Assembly: GCF_035621135.1 (NCBI RefSeq)
Contig: NZ_CP141728.1
Span: forward strand, 186,001 to 250,000
DNA: 64,000 nucleotides
From: Sinanaerobacter sp. ZZT-01
GTDB taxonomy: Bacteria > Bacillota > Clostridia > Peptostreptococcales > Anaerovoracaceae
Direction of reading: 5' to 3'
Below are positions 19,052-28,234 of the stretch, piece after piece. A program made the position numbers and the translations under genes. The notes under the pieces are model-generated. The model searched no databases. It worked only from the letters and a program-made list of their open reading frames with translations, and had not been told where the DNA came from. Numbering within the stretch: position 1 is the first letter of the stretch; every line of letters begins with the position of its first letter.

Positions 19052-19738
19052 ATGGAGTTTTTAAAAATTGAAAATTTATGCAAAGTCTACGGTAAAGGGG
19101 AAAACCAAGTTACCGCACTTGATCATGTTTCGCTTGAAATCGAAAAAGGAGGTTTTACCGCCATCATCGGCTCTTCCGGGTCAGGCAAATCTACTCTCCT
19201 TCACAGCATTGGCGGCGTGGATGTACCGACAAGTGGCAAAATATATTTGGAAGGGCAGGATATATACGCAGAAAACAGTGAAAAACTCGCTATTTTTCGC
19301 AGACGGCAGGTTGGGCTGATTTATCAGTTTCACAATCTTATTCCTACCTTAAATGTAGAAGAGAACATTACCCTACCAATTCTGATGGATAAGCGGAAAG
19401 TCAATCAAGAGCGGCTAAATGACCTTTTGGATTTGCTCGGACTGCAAAAACGTAAAACACATTTGCCAAACCAGCTTTCAGGTGGTCAGCAACAGCGTGT
19501 TGCGATCGGACGTGCTTTGATGAATGCCCCAGCAGTCATGCTGGCAGATGAACCGACCGGAAGCTTAGACAGCCGTAATGGACAAGAAATCATCAAACTG
19601 CTGAAAGAAAGCAATCAAAAATATGGGCAGACCCTGATCCTTGTCACCCACGATGAAAACATCGCTTTGCAGGCAGACCGTATTATTACCATCGCAGATG
19701 GGCAAGTGGTGCGGGATGAGAGGCAGGTGGCACGATAA
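19052..19738 (+). CDS. ABC transporter ATP-binding protein (BceA/LolD-type)
   Basis: 228 residues. Walker A GSSGSGKST, Q-loop IYQFHNLIPTL, signature LSGGQQQR, Walker B MLADEPTGSLD, H-loop VTHDEN. It partners the 846-residue permease that begins in its stop codon (TAATG). The 143-base gap after the kinase gene is long enough for its own promoter, which would fit control by the two-component system. Confidence 0.94.
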   Translation: MEFLKIENLCKVYGKGENQVTALDHVSLEIEKGGFTAIIGSSGSGKSTLLHSIGGVDVPTSGKIYLEGQDIYAENSEKLAIFRRRQVGLIYQFHNLIPTLNVEENITLPILMDKRKVNQERLNDLLDLLGLQKRKTHLPNQLSGGQQQRVAIGRALMNAPAVMLADEPTGSLDSRNGQEIIKLLKESNQKYGQTLILVTHDENIALQADRIITIADGQVVRDERQVAR

Positions 19739-22278
19739 TGAACATCTTTAATAAAGTCGCCCTGCAAGGCTTGAAAAAGAGCCGTACACGCACATTAGTA
19801 ACGATTATTGGAGTAATTCTTTCCGCCGCCATGATTACGGCGGTCGCTACCTTTGCCGTTTCCCTGCAAAGCTATATGATTAACGGTGCCGCTGCCAAAT
19901 ATGGTGACTGGCATATTGAAATCCCGGATACAGATTCCTCCTTTGTACAGAAGCAGACAGAGGACAGTCGAGTAGCAAATGCCGTAACGCTGCAAAACAT
20001 CGGATATGCCACATTGGAGGGCGGACAAAATCCTGATAAACCTTATCTTTTTATTTCCGGGTGGAATGAGGAAGCTTTGGACACGCTGCCCATCAAGCTG
20101 CTTTCCGGCAGACTGCCGGAGAACGGCGGCGAGGTCGTGATACCAGCTCATATTGCGGCAAACGGCGGTGTAAAAATTTCGGTGGGCGACACACTCACGC
20201 TCCCGGTCGGCAACCGCATAATCGGCGATCAGAGGCTCAGCCAGCACGATCCCTATCATGCCGGGGAAGAAACGCTTGTCTCAACAACAGAGAAAGTCTA
20301 TACGGTTGTCGGCATCTGCCAGCGACCGGCAATCGAGGAGTACGCCGCGCCCGGATACACGTTAATCACAACAGAGAATACTGGTGCAGCGGATAGTCTG
20401 AGCGTATTTATTACGCTGAAAAACCCCTATCAGATTCATTCCTATGCGGACAGCCTTTCAGAGGGGTACAGTTACGTTTTGAACGATGATGTACTGCGTT
20501 TTATGGGGCTTTCCGGGGAAAAGCTGATTACCGTTCTCCTGTATTCCATCGGCGGCATTTTGATTGCCCTTGTGATGCTCGGCTCGGTGTTCCTGATTTA
20601 TAATTCCTTTAACATCTCCTTAAATGAACGCACACACCAGTTTGGTATTCTCATGTCGGTGGGAGCCACAGAAAGGCAGCTACGCAATTCCGTGCTGTTT
20701 GAAGGGCTTTGCATCGGTGCAATTGGCATTCCCATCGGCATTTTGGCTGGGATACCAAGCATTCAATTTGTGCTTACACTTGTAGCAAAAAATTTTGCAA
20801 ATGCTTTGTATGATAATGTACCGCTGACCTTGGTGGTGTCTGTTCCCGCTCTCGTTGCGGCGGCGGTGATCAGTATGATCACCATTCTGATTTCAGCCTA
20901 TATTCCGTCAAAGAAGGCCGCCGGTATGCCCGTGATGGAGTGTATCCGCCAGACAAACGAGGTCAAGGTGGAAGCAGGAGCCGTAAGAACCTCAAGACTC
21001 GCAAAACGCCTTTACGGTTTAGAGGAAATGCTTGCGTTAAAAAATTTTAAGAGAAACAAGCGACGTTATCGTAGTATTATCCTATCGCTTACATTAAGTG
21101 TCGTTTTGTTCGTGTCCGCAAGTTCTTTCGGAACCTATCTGAATCAAATCGCAGAGAGCTCCTCGGTGGTGAGCGAAGACTATGACATCACTTTCGATAC
21201 GCGAGACATTGAGGACAGCGAGCTATTCCAGCTTTATAATGAGATGAAAACCGTCACCGGCGTCACCAAAAGTTCTTATCAGGCACTTTCAACCTATTCC
21301 TGTGTGCTAGGTACAAATGATTTGTCCAGTCACTTTCTGGATGAGTACGGCAAGCTCATCGGTTATGATGGGTCAAGTGAAACGGTAGAAGTTCAGCTGG
21401 ATATTCAGTTTGTGGAAGACAGCGTTTATCAGAACCTCCTCGGAAGCCTCGGCCTGTCCCCAGAGGAATACACCGGACAGGACGAAAAAATGGTCATAGC
21501 AGGAATATTGCCCGAGGGCTTCTACACACAGGAAGAGCCTATGGAATTTACGCTCTGCTCCAAGACTGGAGAGCAGACGAAAACAATCCGCGCATCTTTT
21601 GTACAGGACTACCCGGATCTGCTGCCTGCACAGCCGGGCGAGTCCCGCGGATATGCACTTATGGTGATAGCCCCCTATGAGGTAAAGCCACAGTTTGACA
21701 CACTGTGCGCGGCGCTGAAGCCTACAAAGCTCGGCATGACCTTCCAGTCAGAAAATCCCGGTCAGTCCACCACCGCCATGCAGGCGATGCTTGACGGGGC
21801 CAGCATTACCGCTGACTATCATCTATACAATGTCCATGGGATACTGGAGGAAAACCGCAATATCGCGTTCATTGTCAATCTGTTCTCGGTTGTTTTTATC
21901 ATAATGATTTCGCTGATCGCGGTTGCGAACGTCTTCAACTCGATTTCCACCAATATCAAGCTGCGCAGACGGGAATTTGCCATGCTCCGTTCTGTGGGCA
22001 TGTCCGACCGGGATTTCAATAAAATGATGCGCTTTGAATGCACTCTTTATGGAGCGCGAACGATGCTTTGGGGGCTGCCCCTAGCGGGAATTCTTTCCTA
22101 TCTGATTTATAAGGGCATGATCATCGGCGGCGGAAATGTTGGTTTTGTGTTCCCGTGGGGCAGTATGGCAATTAGCGTGTTTGGTGTGCTCGTTATTGTA
22201 TTCATTACGATGCTGTACGCTACAAACAAAATCAAAAAAGAAAATATTATCGATGCACTTCGGGATGATATGGCTTGA
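19738..22278 (+). CDS. large FtsX-type ABC transporter permease
   Basis: 846 residues. A first membrane helix follows KKSRTRTLVTIIGVILSA. A large extracytoplasmic region and two FtsX blocks follow, with about eight to ten helices in total; an internal restart (LALKNFKRNKRRYRSIILSLTL) shows the duplicated layout. It differs from classical BceB by having two large outside domains. The base composition of the gene is markedly richer in G+C than its neighbours (see findings). Confidence 0.92.
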   Translation: MNIFNKVALQGLKKSRTRTLVTIIGVILSAAMITAVATFAVSLQSYMINGAAAKYGDWHIEIPDTDSSFVQKQTEDSRVANAVTLQNIGYATLEGGQNPDKPYLFISGWNEEALDTLPIKLLSGRLPENGGEVVIPAHIAANGGVKISVGDTLTLPVGNRIIGDQRLSQHDPYHAGEETLVSTTEKVYTVVGICQRPAIEEYAAPGYTLITTENTGAADSLSVFITLKNPYQIHSYADSLSEGYSYVLNDDVLRFMGLSGEKLITVLLYSIGGILIALVMLGSVFLIYNSFNISLNERTHQFGILMSVGATERQLRNSVLFEGLCIGAIGIPIGILAGIPSIQFVLTLVAKNFANALYDNVPLTLVVSVPALVAAAVISMITILISAYIPSKKAAGMPVMECIRQTNEVKVEAGAVRTSRLAKRLYGLEEMLALKNFKRNKRRYRSIILSLTLSVVLFVSASSFGTYLNQIAESSSVVSEDYDITFDTRDIEDSELFQLYNEMKTVTGVTKSSYQALSTYSCVLGTNDLSSHFLDEYGKLIGYDGSSETVEVQLDIQFVEDSVYQNLLGSLGLSPEEYTGQDEKMVIAGILPEGFYTQEEPMEFTLCSKTGEQTKTIRASFVQDYPDLLPAQPGESRGYALMVIAPYEVKPQFDTLCAALKPTKLGMTFQSENPGQSTTAMQAMLDGASITADYHLYNVHGILEENRNIAFIVNLFSVVFIIMISLIAVANVFNSISTNIKLRRREFAMLRSVGMSDRDFNKMMRFECTLYGARTMLWGLPLAGILSYLIYKGMIIGGGNVGFVFPWGSMAISVFGVLVIVFITMLYATNKIKKENIIDALRDDMA

Positions 22279-22432
22279 TTCAAAGCTGATATTGAACTGA
22301 TCGGGCAATCATTTCTTCGATATCTTGAATAGTAAGCGATAATTTGATAGTCTTATCCTGAACGGATTATTTTTAACTAATAAGTAGAAATTTAAATAAA
22401 AGCAGATAAAAATGTATACTAGGAGGTGAATC

Positions 22433-22489
22433 ATGAAACTATTTTTAAGAATGCATCCAAAGAATCGTTTAGCCTCTGTGCGACCATAA
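22433..22489 (+). CDS. possible 18-residue peptide ORF
   Basis: An AGGAGGTG sequence lies four bases before an ATG that opens an 18-codon frame (MKLFLRMHPKNRLASVRP). It ends 22 bases before the MBL-fold gene at 22512. It may be a short leader, a remnant, or chance; the only support is the strong ribosome site. The rest of the 22279-22511 gap shows nothing I can assign. Confidence 0.25.
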   Translation: MKLFLRMHPKNRLASVRP

Positions 22490-22511
22490 AATAAATTGTA
22501 CAGAGGTGTAA

Positions 22512-23333
22512 ATGAAAATGAGCAAATTAAACAAACCAGTTATCACAAAAGAAACCATTAAAGCAATGGAAGATATGTCTTTTTTTACCCATGCTCTCAT
22601 CTTTGATGACCTGTTAATCATTGCACAAAGAGAAACAAGTTGTTATGTCTTAAAGACCGATGAAGGATTAATCGTAATCGATGCGATCTGGCCAGCAAGA
22701 AATGTTTTTAATGCGATCGTAACTGCAATTGATGATGTAGGCTGGAATCCCGCTACAATAAAGAAGTTACTCTTGACACATGGTCATGTCGACCATACTG
22801 GCTGCGGAAAGTATTTTGTAGAGACCTATCACGCAGAAACATATCTCTCAGAAGTGGACGATATGTTTTGGGAAACGCATCCAACAAAACCTGAACGCCC
22901 AGAAACATGGAAAGATTACCAGATTGATGTTTATATACAAGACGGGGATACGATAACGCTAGGAGATAAGACAATCTATGTTTACGGTACGCCCGGCCAT
23001 ACTCCCGGATGTTTAAGCTATCTATTCCCAGTAAAAGAAGATGGTGTCATTCATATGGCGGCGCTATGGGGGGGTACGACTCCACCACGGGATAAAAATG
23101 GCGTAAAACAATATCTAAACTCATTAGCGTATTTTGTAAGAGAAGCAAATAGCAAGAAAGTAGATGTGGCGTTAAGCAATCATACCGCCTTTGATAATGG
23201 TTTAGAACGGATTTTGTATTCACAAAAAAGAATGGCCTATATGCCTAATGTTTATATTATAGGGCAAGAAGGCTTTCAAAAATATTGTACGGTATTTCAA
23301 ACCTTGAGTTTTGACATGCTGGATAAATTATGA
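22512..23333 (+). CDS. MBL-fold metallo-hydrolase
   Basis: 273 residues. The metal motif HGHVDH (LLLTHGHVDHTGCG) and a later His in GTPGHTPGC plus a C-terminal NHTAFDN segment fit a di-zinc metallo-beta-lactamase fold. The N-terminus has no signal sequence. The substrate is unknown; the closest look is to subclass-B3-like hydrolases without resistance evidence. The next ATG (22518) is an alternative start. Confidence 0.9.
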   Translation: MKMSKLNKPVITKETIKAMEDMSFFTHALIFDDLLIIAQRETSCYVLKTDEGLIVIDAIWPARNVFNAIVTAIDDVGWNPATIKKLLLTHGHVDHTGCGKYFVETYHAETYLSEVDDMFWETHPTKPERPETWKDYQIDVYIQDGDTITLGDKTIYVYGTPGHTPGCLSYLFPVKEDGVIHMAALWGGTTPPRDKNGVKQYLNSLAYFVREANSKKVDVALSNHTAFDNGLERILYSQKRMAYMPNVYIIGQEGFQKYCTVFQTLSFDMLDKL

Positions 23334-23371
23334 ATAACAAATAAATCATTTTACAAAAATAAGTTTTTTAA

Positions 23372-23403
23372 AAGCAGAGGGTATTTTTCAATCCCCTCTG
23401 CTT
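23372..23403. terminator. terminator between convergent MBL and EamA genes
   Basis: AAGCAGAGGG (23372-23381) pairs with CCCTCTGCTT (23394-23403), with a 12-base T-rich loop. The 3' arm overlaps the last codons of the EamA gene. Confidence 0.8.
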
Positions 23404-24347
23404 AATTTCGTGCAGTCTATACAATTCTCACAATCATCCTCTTCAAGTTCTGCTTTTCTTTTTATTAAAATCTTTTTCTCAGAAAGAAGCAGCCCTATTA
23501 ATGTAAGAGCAATTCCGAATATAGCAATCCCTGTAACTTTTTCGTGCAGCACAAGGATGGATGTGACAACAGTAATCACAGGAACCATATAAATATATAC
23601 GCTCGTTTTAACTGCGCCCAGTATTTTTACCGAAGAGTTCCAGCTCACAAAGCAAATTGCAGATGCGCCCAAGCCTAAAAATAGTATATTGAATAAATTG
23701 ACTGGCTTTATAAGTACTGTCATTCTTGGATGAAATCCAAATATAAAAAGTGCGGGTATCATAAACAGCAGTCCATATAAAAAAATTCTGCGTGTTGTTT
23801 GCACCATATTATAATGGAATTCGCTTATTTTCCTTGTTAGAACAGAATAAGTCGCCCACACAACCGCTGCCAAGACAGCCAATATATCACCTAACGGATT
23901 TAATTTTAAAGTCTCATATCCATTAAAACTAATTAAAAAAATTCCAAATAGAGCGACGACGAATCCAACAAAAAACTGAGGTTTCAGCTTTTCCCCATCT
24001 AAAAAAAAATGTGCTAAAATAGCTGTAAAAAATGGAGCAATTGAAATAATAATGCCTACATTGGAAGCAAACGTATAAGTCAAAGCAATGTTCTCTAATA
24101 AATAGTAAAGCATAACACCGCAAAACCCTGCTGCTGCAAAATACAACTCCTGATTTCTACTCTCTGTTTTGAGCCTATGTGGGTATACAAGATATAGAGC
24201 TAAAATTCCTATCATAAATCTTAAAAACAATATTTCAATTGGAGAGATCGACTTCAACAATATTTTAGTGGATATGAAAGTCGTCCCCCAAATTAAAATA
24301 GTAATAACTGCCAATACATGTCCGGTAACTTCTCTTTTTCTGTCCAT
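23388..24347 (-). CDS. EamA/DMT-family transporter
   Basis: 319 residues, about ten membrane helices in two EamA repeats. The first has AVITILIWGTTFISTKILL, and GDILAVLAAVVWATYSVLTRK opens the second. It is a probable metabolite exporter of the drug/metabolite superfamily. An acidic, cysteine-containing tail (DDCENCIDC) is unusual. Ribosome site AAAGGAT. Confidence 0.93.
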   Translation of the reverse strand: MDRKREVTGHVLAVITILIWGTTFISTKILLKSISPIEILFLRFMIGILALYLVYPHRLKTESRNQELYFAAAGFCGVMLYYLLENIALTYTFASNVGIIISIAPFFTAILAHFFLDGEKLKPQFFVGFVVALFGIFLISFNGYETLKLNPLGDILAVLAAVVWATYSVLTRKISEFHYNMVQTTRRIFLYGLLFMIPALFIFGFHPRMTVLIKPVNLFNILFLGLGASAICFVSWNSSVKILGAVKTSVYIYMVPVITVVTSILVLHEKVTGIAIFGIALTLIGLLLSEKKILIKRKAELEEDDCENCIDCTKLSRGD

Positions 24348-24659
24348 GAATATCCTTTCTGCGACTCGTAATCATCTAATGTAATTTCCCTAACAGTAAA
24401 CAACAGTACAACAAAACTTATAGAGATGGTTCATACTATTTGATATTTAGTGTACCATAGCGCTCAGTTTCATTCTTGTACGATATTGCTCTTTCCATAC
24501 ATCGCGAATCATCAACGGTTATCCTTTTGCTGGTCTTGATCCAAATTAAGTGTTCTCTCGATATCATTCTCAATCTGCATAATAAAAACATCAGTTGAAA
24601 AAATTTTTTCCTACTGATGTTTTTATATCACTTAAATATTTTAATCTATAAAAACTTTT
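24348..24659. other. intergenic region with a terminator
   Basis: 312 bases between the EamA and SPL-like genes. The only supported element is the terminator at 24583-24625. Two tiny frames without ribosome sites (24447-24580, minus) are probably chance or decayed DNA. Confidence 0.5.
24583..24625 (-). terminator. terminator after the SPL-like gene
   Basis: TAAAAACATCAG (24583-24594) pairs perfectly with CTGATGTTTTTA (24614-24625). On the minus strand the stem is followed by a short A/T-rich tail, 35 bases after the stop codon. Confidence 0.8.
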
Positions 24660-25661
24660 CTATGAAATATACAGTATCCGCATCGTTCCTAACCGCTTCG
24701 AAAGCTTTTCCCGCAAAAAGGACTCAGCTTCATCACGGATATCGTTTCGGTAGCAGTATTTCCCACGTCCACGTCCGGTCATAATCTTACGGTCAAAAAG
24801 TTGTACAGCATTTGGGAAAGCGTCTGTATTAATGGCATTTTGCACAAAGCTGTATGTCATCAATATCATTTCTATAAAACCATTTTTCATCACTTTATCA
24901 CTCAGCTCATCTGCCAAGCGATCGATCAGTTCACTATATAGGTTCTTCCAATTGGGAAGAAGAATTACCGGAGCAATCAGCAAGCCCACCGGATATCCCG
25001 CTTCTGCCATATCATTCAATGCACGAATTCTTGCAGATAATGGGGAGGTTCCCAATTCTACGCGTTTTATGATTTCCTCCGGGTTCACGCTCATACGAAA
25101 TATCGTCTTCGCACGGTGTTCAAGTTTAAGCAATGGGGTGACCATATCAAACTTCGTGGGAAACGTTAGCTTTCCACGTCCTTCACGACCAAAACGCTCA
25201 ATTGTATAAACCAAGTTATCCGTTATTGTGTTTTCCAGAATCAAATCACTGTTACTGCCAATCTCAAAAGTTTGCGGTGTCTCAGCTGCAGCATCCTTTT
25301 TAAGTAGCCTGTCCAGCATTTGCTCCCGATTTACAAATAGGCGCAAATAAGCACATTTATTGTAATTACATACAAGATAGCAATATAGACACATTGCCTT
25401 GCACCCCGAAGATGTGTAGGGTACCAACCAGTCGGAAACTTTATGATTTGCCACATACCGGTGTGTCTTTCTGATCCCGATAATCAAATGATTTTTTAAT
25501 TTCGGAAAATCCCGGTTATCTGCTGATGTCATTTCCGGTATGCGATTGTGATTTTCGATCTCTATCCAAGGCAGACTTGTATATTTATGCTGCAGCATCT
25601 CTCCCAGCGGATAATCAAGCACGCCCGCCTCATAATACACCGCATCAAAACCCATGTTCAC
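24660..25661 (-). CDS. SPL-family radical SAM protein (spore photoproduct lyase-like)
   Basis: About 333 residues. The CX3CX2C radical-SAM cluster (GCKAMCLYCY), the YEAGVLDYPLG start and SVNPEEIIKRVELGTSPLSARI are typical of spore photoproduct lyases. True lyases reverse UV damage in spore DNA and need a cysteine that donates a hydrogen atom, in an FEAAC-TSD-type motif. Here that motif reads FEIGSNSD, so Ser replaces the Cys. The start is GTG 25661, eight bases after AGGAGG; the ATG at 25655 is an alternative. Confidence 0.85.
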   Translation of the reverse strand: MNMGFDAVYYEAGVLDYPLGEMLQHKYTSLPWIEIENHNRIPEMTSADNRDFPKLKNHLIIGIRKTHRYVANHKVSDWLVPYTSSGCKAMCLYCYLVCNYNKCAYLRLFVNREQMLDRLLKKDAAAETPQTFEIGSNSDLILENTITDNLVYTIERFGREGRGKLTFPTKFDMVTPLLKLEHRAKTIFRMSVNPEEIIKRVELGTSPLSARIRALNDMAEAGYPVGLLIAPVILLPNWKNLYSELIDRLADELSDKVMKNGFIEMILMTYSFVQNAINTDAFPNAVQLFDRKIMTGRGRGKYCYRNDIRDEAESFLREKLSKRLGTMRILYIS

Positions 25662-25860
25662 TCTGACCACCTCCTAACGATTATAGTTTACCGAAAGCAG
25701 TAAAAAATACTTTGCTTTTTTACTCTTCAAAAAAATTTTATTTGGCTGGTTTTTATTTATAAACTGGCTGGATACATTGATACACTTTTCTTATATACTC
25801 ATCTCGAATCAATTAAATATTTTTTTATCATAATATTTAATTGGAAGGTAGGGAATTTGT

Positions 25861-26715
25861 ATGAAATTTTATATTGTCGATGTATTTGCGGAAGAAAAGT
25901 ATCAAGGAAATCAGCTGGCAGTCATCGTGCCCGACCGAAAACTTTCAACTGCTGAAATGCAACAAATTGCAAAAGAAATTAATTTTTCAGAAACAAGCTT
26001 CATCGTATCCGGCAAACAAAATAACGGTGGCTATGATGTCAGAATTTTTACCCCTGATGTGGAGGTTCCTTTTGCGGGTCATCCATCACTGGGAACATCC
26101 TATGTCATTAATAAAATAATAGATAGGCATGATAATACTAAAATTATTTTAAATCTTAAAGTAGGTCAAATACCCTTGTCAATAAACGGTGATCGACTTA
26201 CAATGAATCAAAATAAGCCGGAATTTGGAATGATAATAAAAAAATCCGCTGTTGCTGATGTCCTTAATATAAAACAGGAAGACATTCGTATTGACTATCC
26301 AGTCCAGTTGGTCTCAACAGGACTGCCTTGCGTTATTGTACCTTTAAAATCACTCGATGCTGTAAAAAGGTGTTCGATCAATCATGACAAGTTTAAAGAC
26401 TTTATTGAGGCTTATTATAAATGTAATTTGCTCGTTTTTTCAGAAGAGGGAGAAAATGAAATTCGCGTACGTGTATTCATGGACGACCCCGGATTTTTGG
26501 AAGACCCTGCAACAGGTAGTGCAAATGGGAATTTAGCAGGTTATCTTCTAGAATATAATTTTTTTAATAAAAATACTATCAATATTATTGCAAATCAAGG
26601 TCATGAGATAAATCGCCCTTCTCGAATTAATATTATGGCCGAAAAGACAAATGAAACCTTTCATATTCAAGTTGGCGGAAAGGTACACTTGGTTGCAAAA
26701 GGAGAATGGCTATAG
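25861..26715 (+). CDS. PhzF family isomerase/epimerase
   Basis: 284 residues of the diaminopimelate-epimerase-like PhzF fold. Visible marks are the FYIVDVF start, the catalytic Glu in NFSETSF (about 45), FAGHPSLGTSYVI, and EDPATGSANGNLAGYL. PhzF proteins outside phenazine clusters act on undefined small molecules, so no pathway is assigned. Ribosome site GGAAGG is moderate. Confidence 0.95.
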   Translation: MKFYIVDVFAEEKYQGNQLAVIVPDRKLSTAEMQQIAKEINFSETSFIVSGKQNNGGYDVRIFTPDVEVPFAGHPSLGTSYVINKIIDRHDNTKIILNLKVGQIPLSINGDRLTMNQNKPEFGMIIKKSAVADVLNIKQEDIRIDYPVQLVSTGLPCVIVPLKSLDAVKRCSINHDKFKDFIEAYYKCNLLVFSEEGENEIRVRVFMDDPGFLEDPATGSANGNLAGYLLEYNFFNKNTINIIANQGHEINRPSRINIMAEKTNETFHIQVGGKVHLVAKGEWL

Positions 26716-26729
26716 CGAGCAAACAAAGC

Positions 26730-26766
26730 AAAAGGACAAGTCCATGTATGGAATTGTCCTTTTCCC
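26730..26766 (+). terminator. terminator after the phzF-like gene
   Basis: AAAAGGACAA (26730-26739) pairs with TTGTCCTTTT (26754-26763), and the inner TCCAT/ATGGA extends the stem. It lies 14 bases after the stop and also faces the convergent cat gene. Confidence 0.85.
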
Positions 26767-26827
26767 GGTTATTCACCTTCTATTTACAAGAATACTTTGG
26801 GATTTATATGGCCGATCGGTCAATGGT

Positions 26828-27478
26828 CTATAAGAACCATTTCTCGCAATCCCTTGCCATTTCTCGCAATGTTTCTACAAATTTTCCAACGTGCCAGCCA
26901 TCACAAACCGCATGATGGCATTGGATGGCAAGGGGCATCATTGTCTTGTCCTTTTCTTTTTTATATTTTCCAATAGTGAAAATCGGTAAAAGATAGCTGC
27001 CATCTGAAAAAACATTAATATTAAACGCTGTAAAATCCAGCCACGGAACACTGGAAATATTAAAAGTATTGGGTGGAATATACTCCTGCGGAAAAAGTTC
27101 CCCGCTCGCATACTGTACTGTATCCTGCAGATATGCACGATAGAATGTATTGAAGCATTTATCATACCTTGTCCATACAGCTGAAAAAGTTTCTGCATTC
27201 GGGTTCAAAACAGTATATATCGGATCGATGGCTTCCCAATACCCCAAACGATCCTCATCGTTGGTTGTCATTCGAAACTCCGGAAATTGATTTACTACGG
27301 TTGAAAGCATATAGATTTGCGCAGGATAGGCTTTCATTTCTCGTTCTTTTAGACGAATCAGCAGCTTGGAAATATCAATATCTACCGTTACGCTATAGGA
27401 GCATCGAACCTTGTTTTTATAATGCTCATAATGATCTTTTCTTGCCCATTGCTCCATTTGTATTTCAATAAAATTCAT
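26828..27478 (-). CDS. cat: type A chloramphenicol O-acetyltransferase
   Basis: 216 residues, normal for CatA. Acetylates chloramphenicol with acetyl-CoA. The active-site motif CHHAVCDGWH is intact near residue 187, and the N-terminal MEQWARKDHYEHY and central LNPNAETFSAVWTRYD segments are typical. The start is ATG 27478, seven bases after GGGAGG; this ribosome site lies in a stem (27486-27522) controlled by a nine-residue leader. This is an acquired-type resistance gene in a row of unrelated single genes. Confidence 0.95.
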   Translation of the reverse strand: MNFIEIQMEQWARKDHYEHYKNKVRCSYSVTVDIDISKLLIRLKEREMKAYPAQIYMLSTVVNQFPEFRMTTNDEDRLGYWEAIDPIYTVLNPNAETFSAVWTRYDKCFNTFYRAYLQDTVQYASGELFPQEYIPPNTFNISSVPWLDFTAFNINVFSDGSYLLPIFTIGKYKKEKDKTMMPLAIQCHHAVCDGWHVGKFVETLREMARDCEKWFL

Positions 27479-27485
27479 AGTATCA

Positions 27486-27522
27486 GCCTCCCTAAAATAT
27501 AGAATTATCAATTTTAGGAGGC
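27486..27522 (-). promoter_or_regulatory. translational attenuator stem-loop of cat
   Basis: On the minus strand GCCTCCTAAAAT pairs with ATTTTAGGGAGGC (one bulged G), hiding the GGGAGG site of cat. The 5' arm overlaps the last leader codons, so a ribosome stalled in the leader would open the stem. This is the known layout of inducible cat genes. Confidence 0.88.
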
Positions 27523-27543
27523 ATTATTCTCCGTTTTCACCAT
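27514..27543 (-). CDS. cat leader peptide (9 residues)
   Basis: AAGGAG and a seven-base spacer precede ATG at 27543; the peptide reads MVKTENNAS and its stop lies within the attenuator stem. Its first four residues equal those I recall for the cat-86 leader (MVKTDKISSS). Confidence 0.85.
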   Translation of the reverse strand: MVKTENNAS

Positions 27544-27604
27544 GTTCATTCTCCTTTACAATCATAACTAAATGATATAAAACAGTTGATTGCCGTTCAT
27601 TTTT

Positions 27605-28138
27605 TCATATTCTACATTCATAAACCAGATCAACTATTCCGTTATAACTTTGAGTGGATATAAGTTGGAGTTTTAATTCCTTTTGGTGTGCATCAAACAG
27701 GCGTATACCTTCGCCTAAGATAGTTGGTATAACGGATATGTGGTATCTATCAATTAAATCAAGATTAATCAGTTGATTGGCAATAGTTGCACCACCGCAA
27801 ATCCAAACATCTTTTCCATTTTCACTTTTTAATTCGGCAATTAAGTCAGCAAGACTTTTATCAGTGAAGATAACTTCTTCGGTAGAGTTATTTTTATTGT
27901 GAGTCAGCACATAGCTTTTCAGTCCAGTATAAGCCCACGCATCCGGCGAAAGTTCAGTGACAATTTGCTGGTAAGTTTTGTACCCCAAAATCACGGTATC
28001 AATCGTTTCAATAAAAGTTGAATAACTCCCTATATTTTCGGGGTCAGAATTATCACCGCCAAGCCAGCCAACTCCCCCTAATTTATCAGCAATGTATCCG
28101 TCTAAACTCATTGCAATATATAAAATAATGTTTCTCAT
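27605..28138 (-). CDS. dihydrofolate reductase family protein (RibD C-terminal-like)
   Basis: 177 residues. The ILYIAMSLDGYIAD start, the GYKTYQQI segment and the CGGATIANQL nucleotide-binding motif match the YyaP/RibD-C group of reductases, not housekeeping FolA. It probably uses NADPH; the substrate is unknown. ATG 28138 follows AGGAGGAAGC. That ribosome site lies inside a decayed GNAT acetyltransferase frame. Confidence 0.9.
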   Translation of the reverse strand: MRNIILYIAMSLDGYIADKLGGVGWLGGDNSDPENIGSYSTFIETIDTVILGYKTYQQIVTELSPDAWAYTGLKSYVLTHNKNNSTEEVIFTDKSLADLIAELKSENGKDVWICGGATIANQLINLDLIDRYHISVIPTILGEGIRLFDAHQKELKLQLISTQSYNGIVDLVYECRI

Positions 28139-28229
28139 GCTTCCTCCTACTAAATCCCATATGCCCATAGAATCCCTTTGCTTGTGGGTTTTGTTCGTTC
28201 ACCCCCAGCTTTAAAGCCTGCTCGAGCAT
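28139..28229 (-). pseudogene. 5'-truncated GNAT acetyltransferase remnant
   Basis: In one frame this stretch reads LEQALKLGVNEQNPQAKGFYGHMGF, here given in part. VNEQNPQAxGFYxxMGF is the strongly conserved C-terminal motif of YjaB-like GNAT acetyltransferases. Only this end remains: the front is missing and directly abuts the stop of the EFR1 gene (six bases). The frame then runs into the DHFR-like gene up to 28086. A GGGAGGGG sequence precedes an ATG at 28229, so a short peptide might still be made. Confidence 0.7.
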
Positions 28230-28234
28230 AAAAA

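Noticed and set aside
24447-24580. Two tiny overlapping frames between the EamA and SPL-like genes
   Set aside because: No ribosome sites and they directly follow a terminator; probably chance or decayed sequence.
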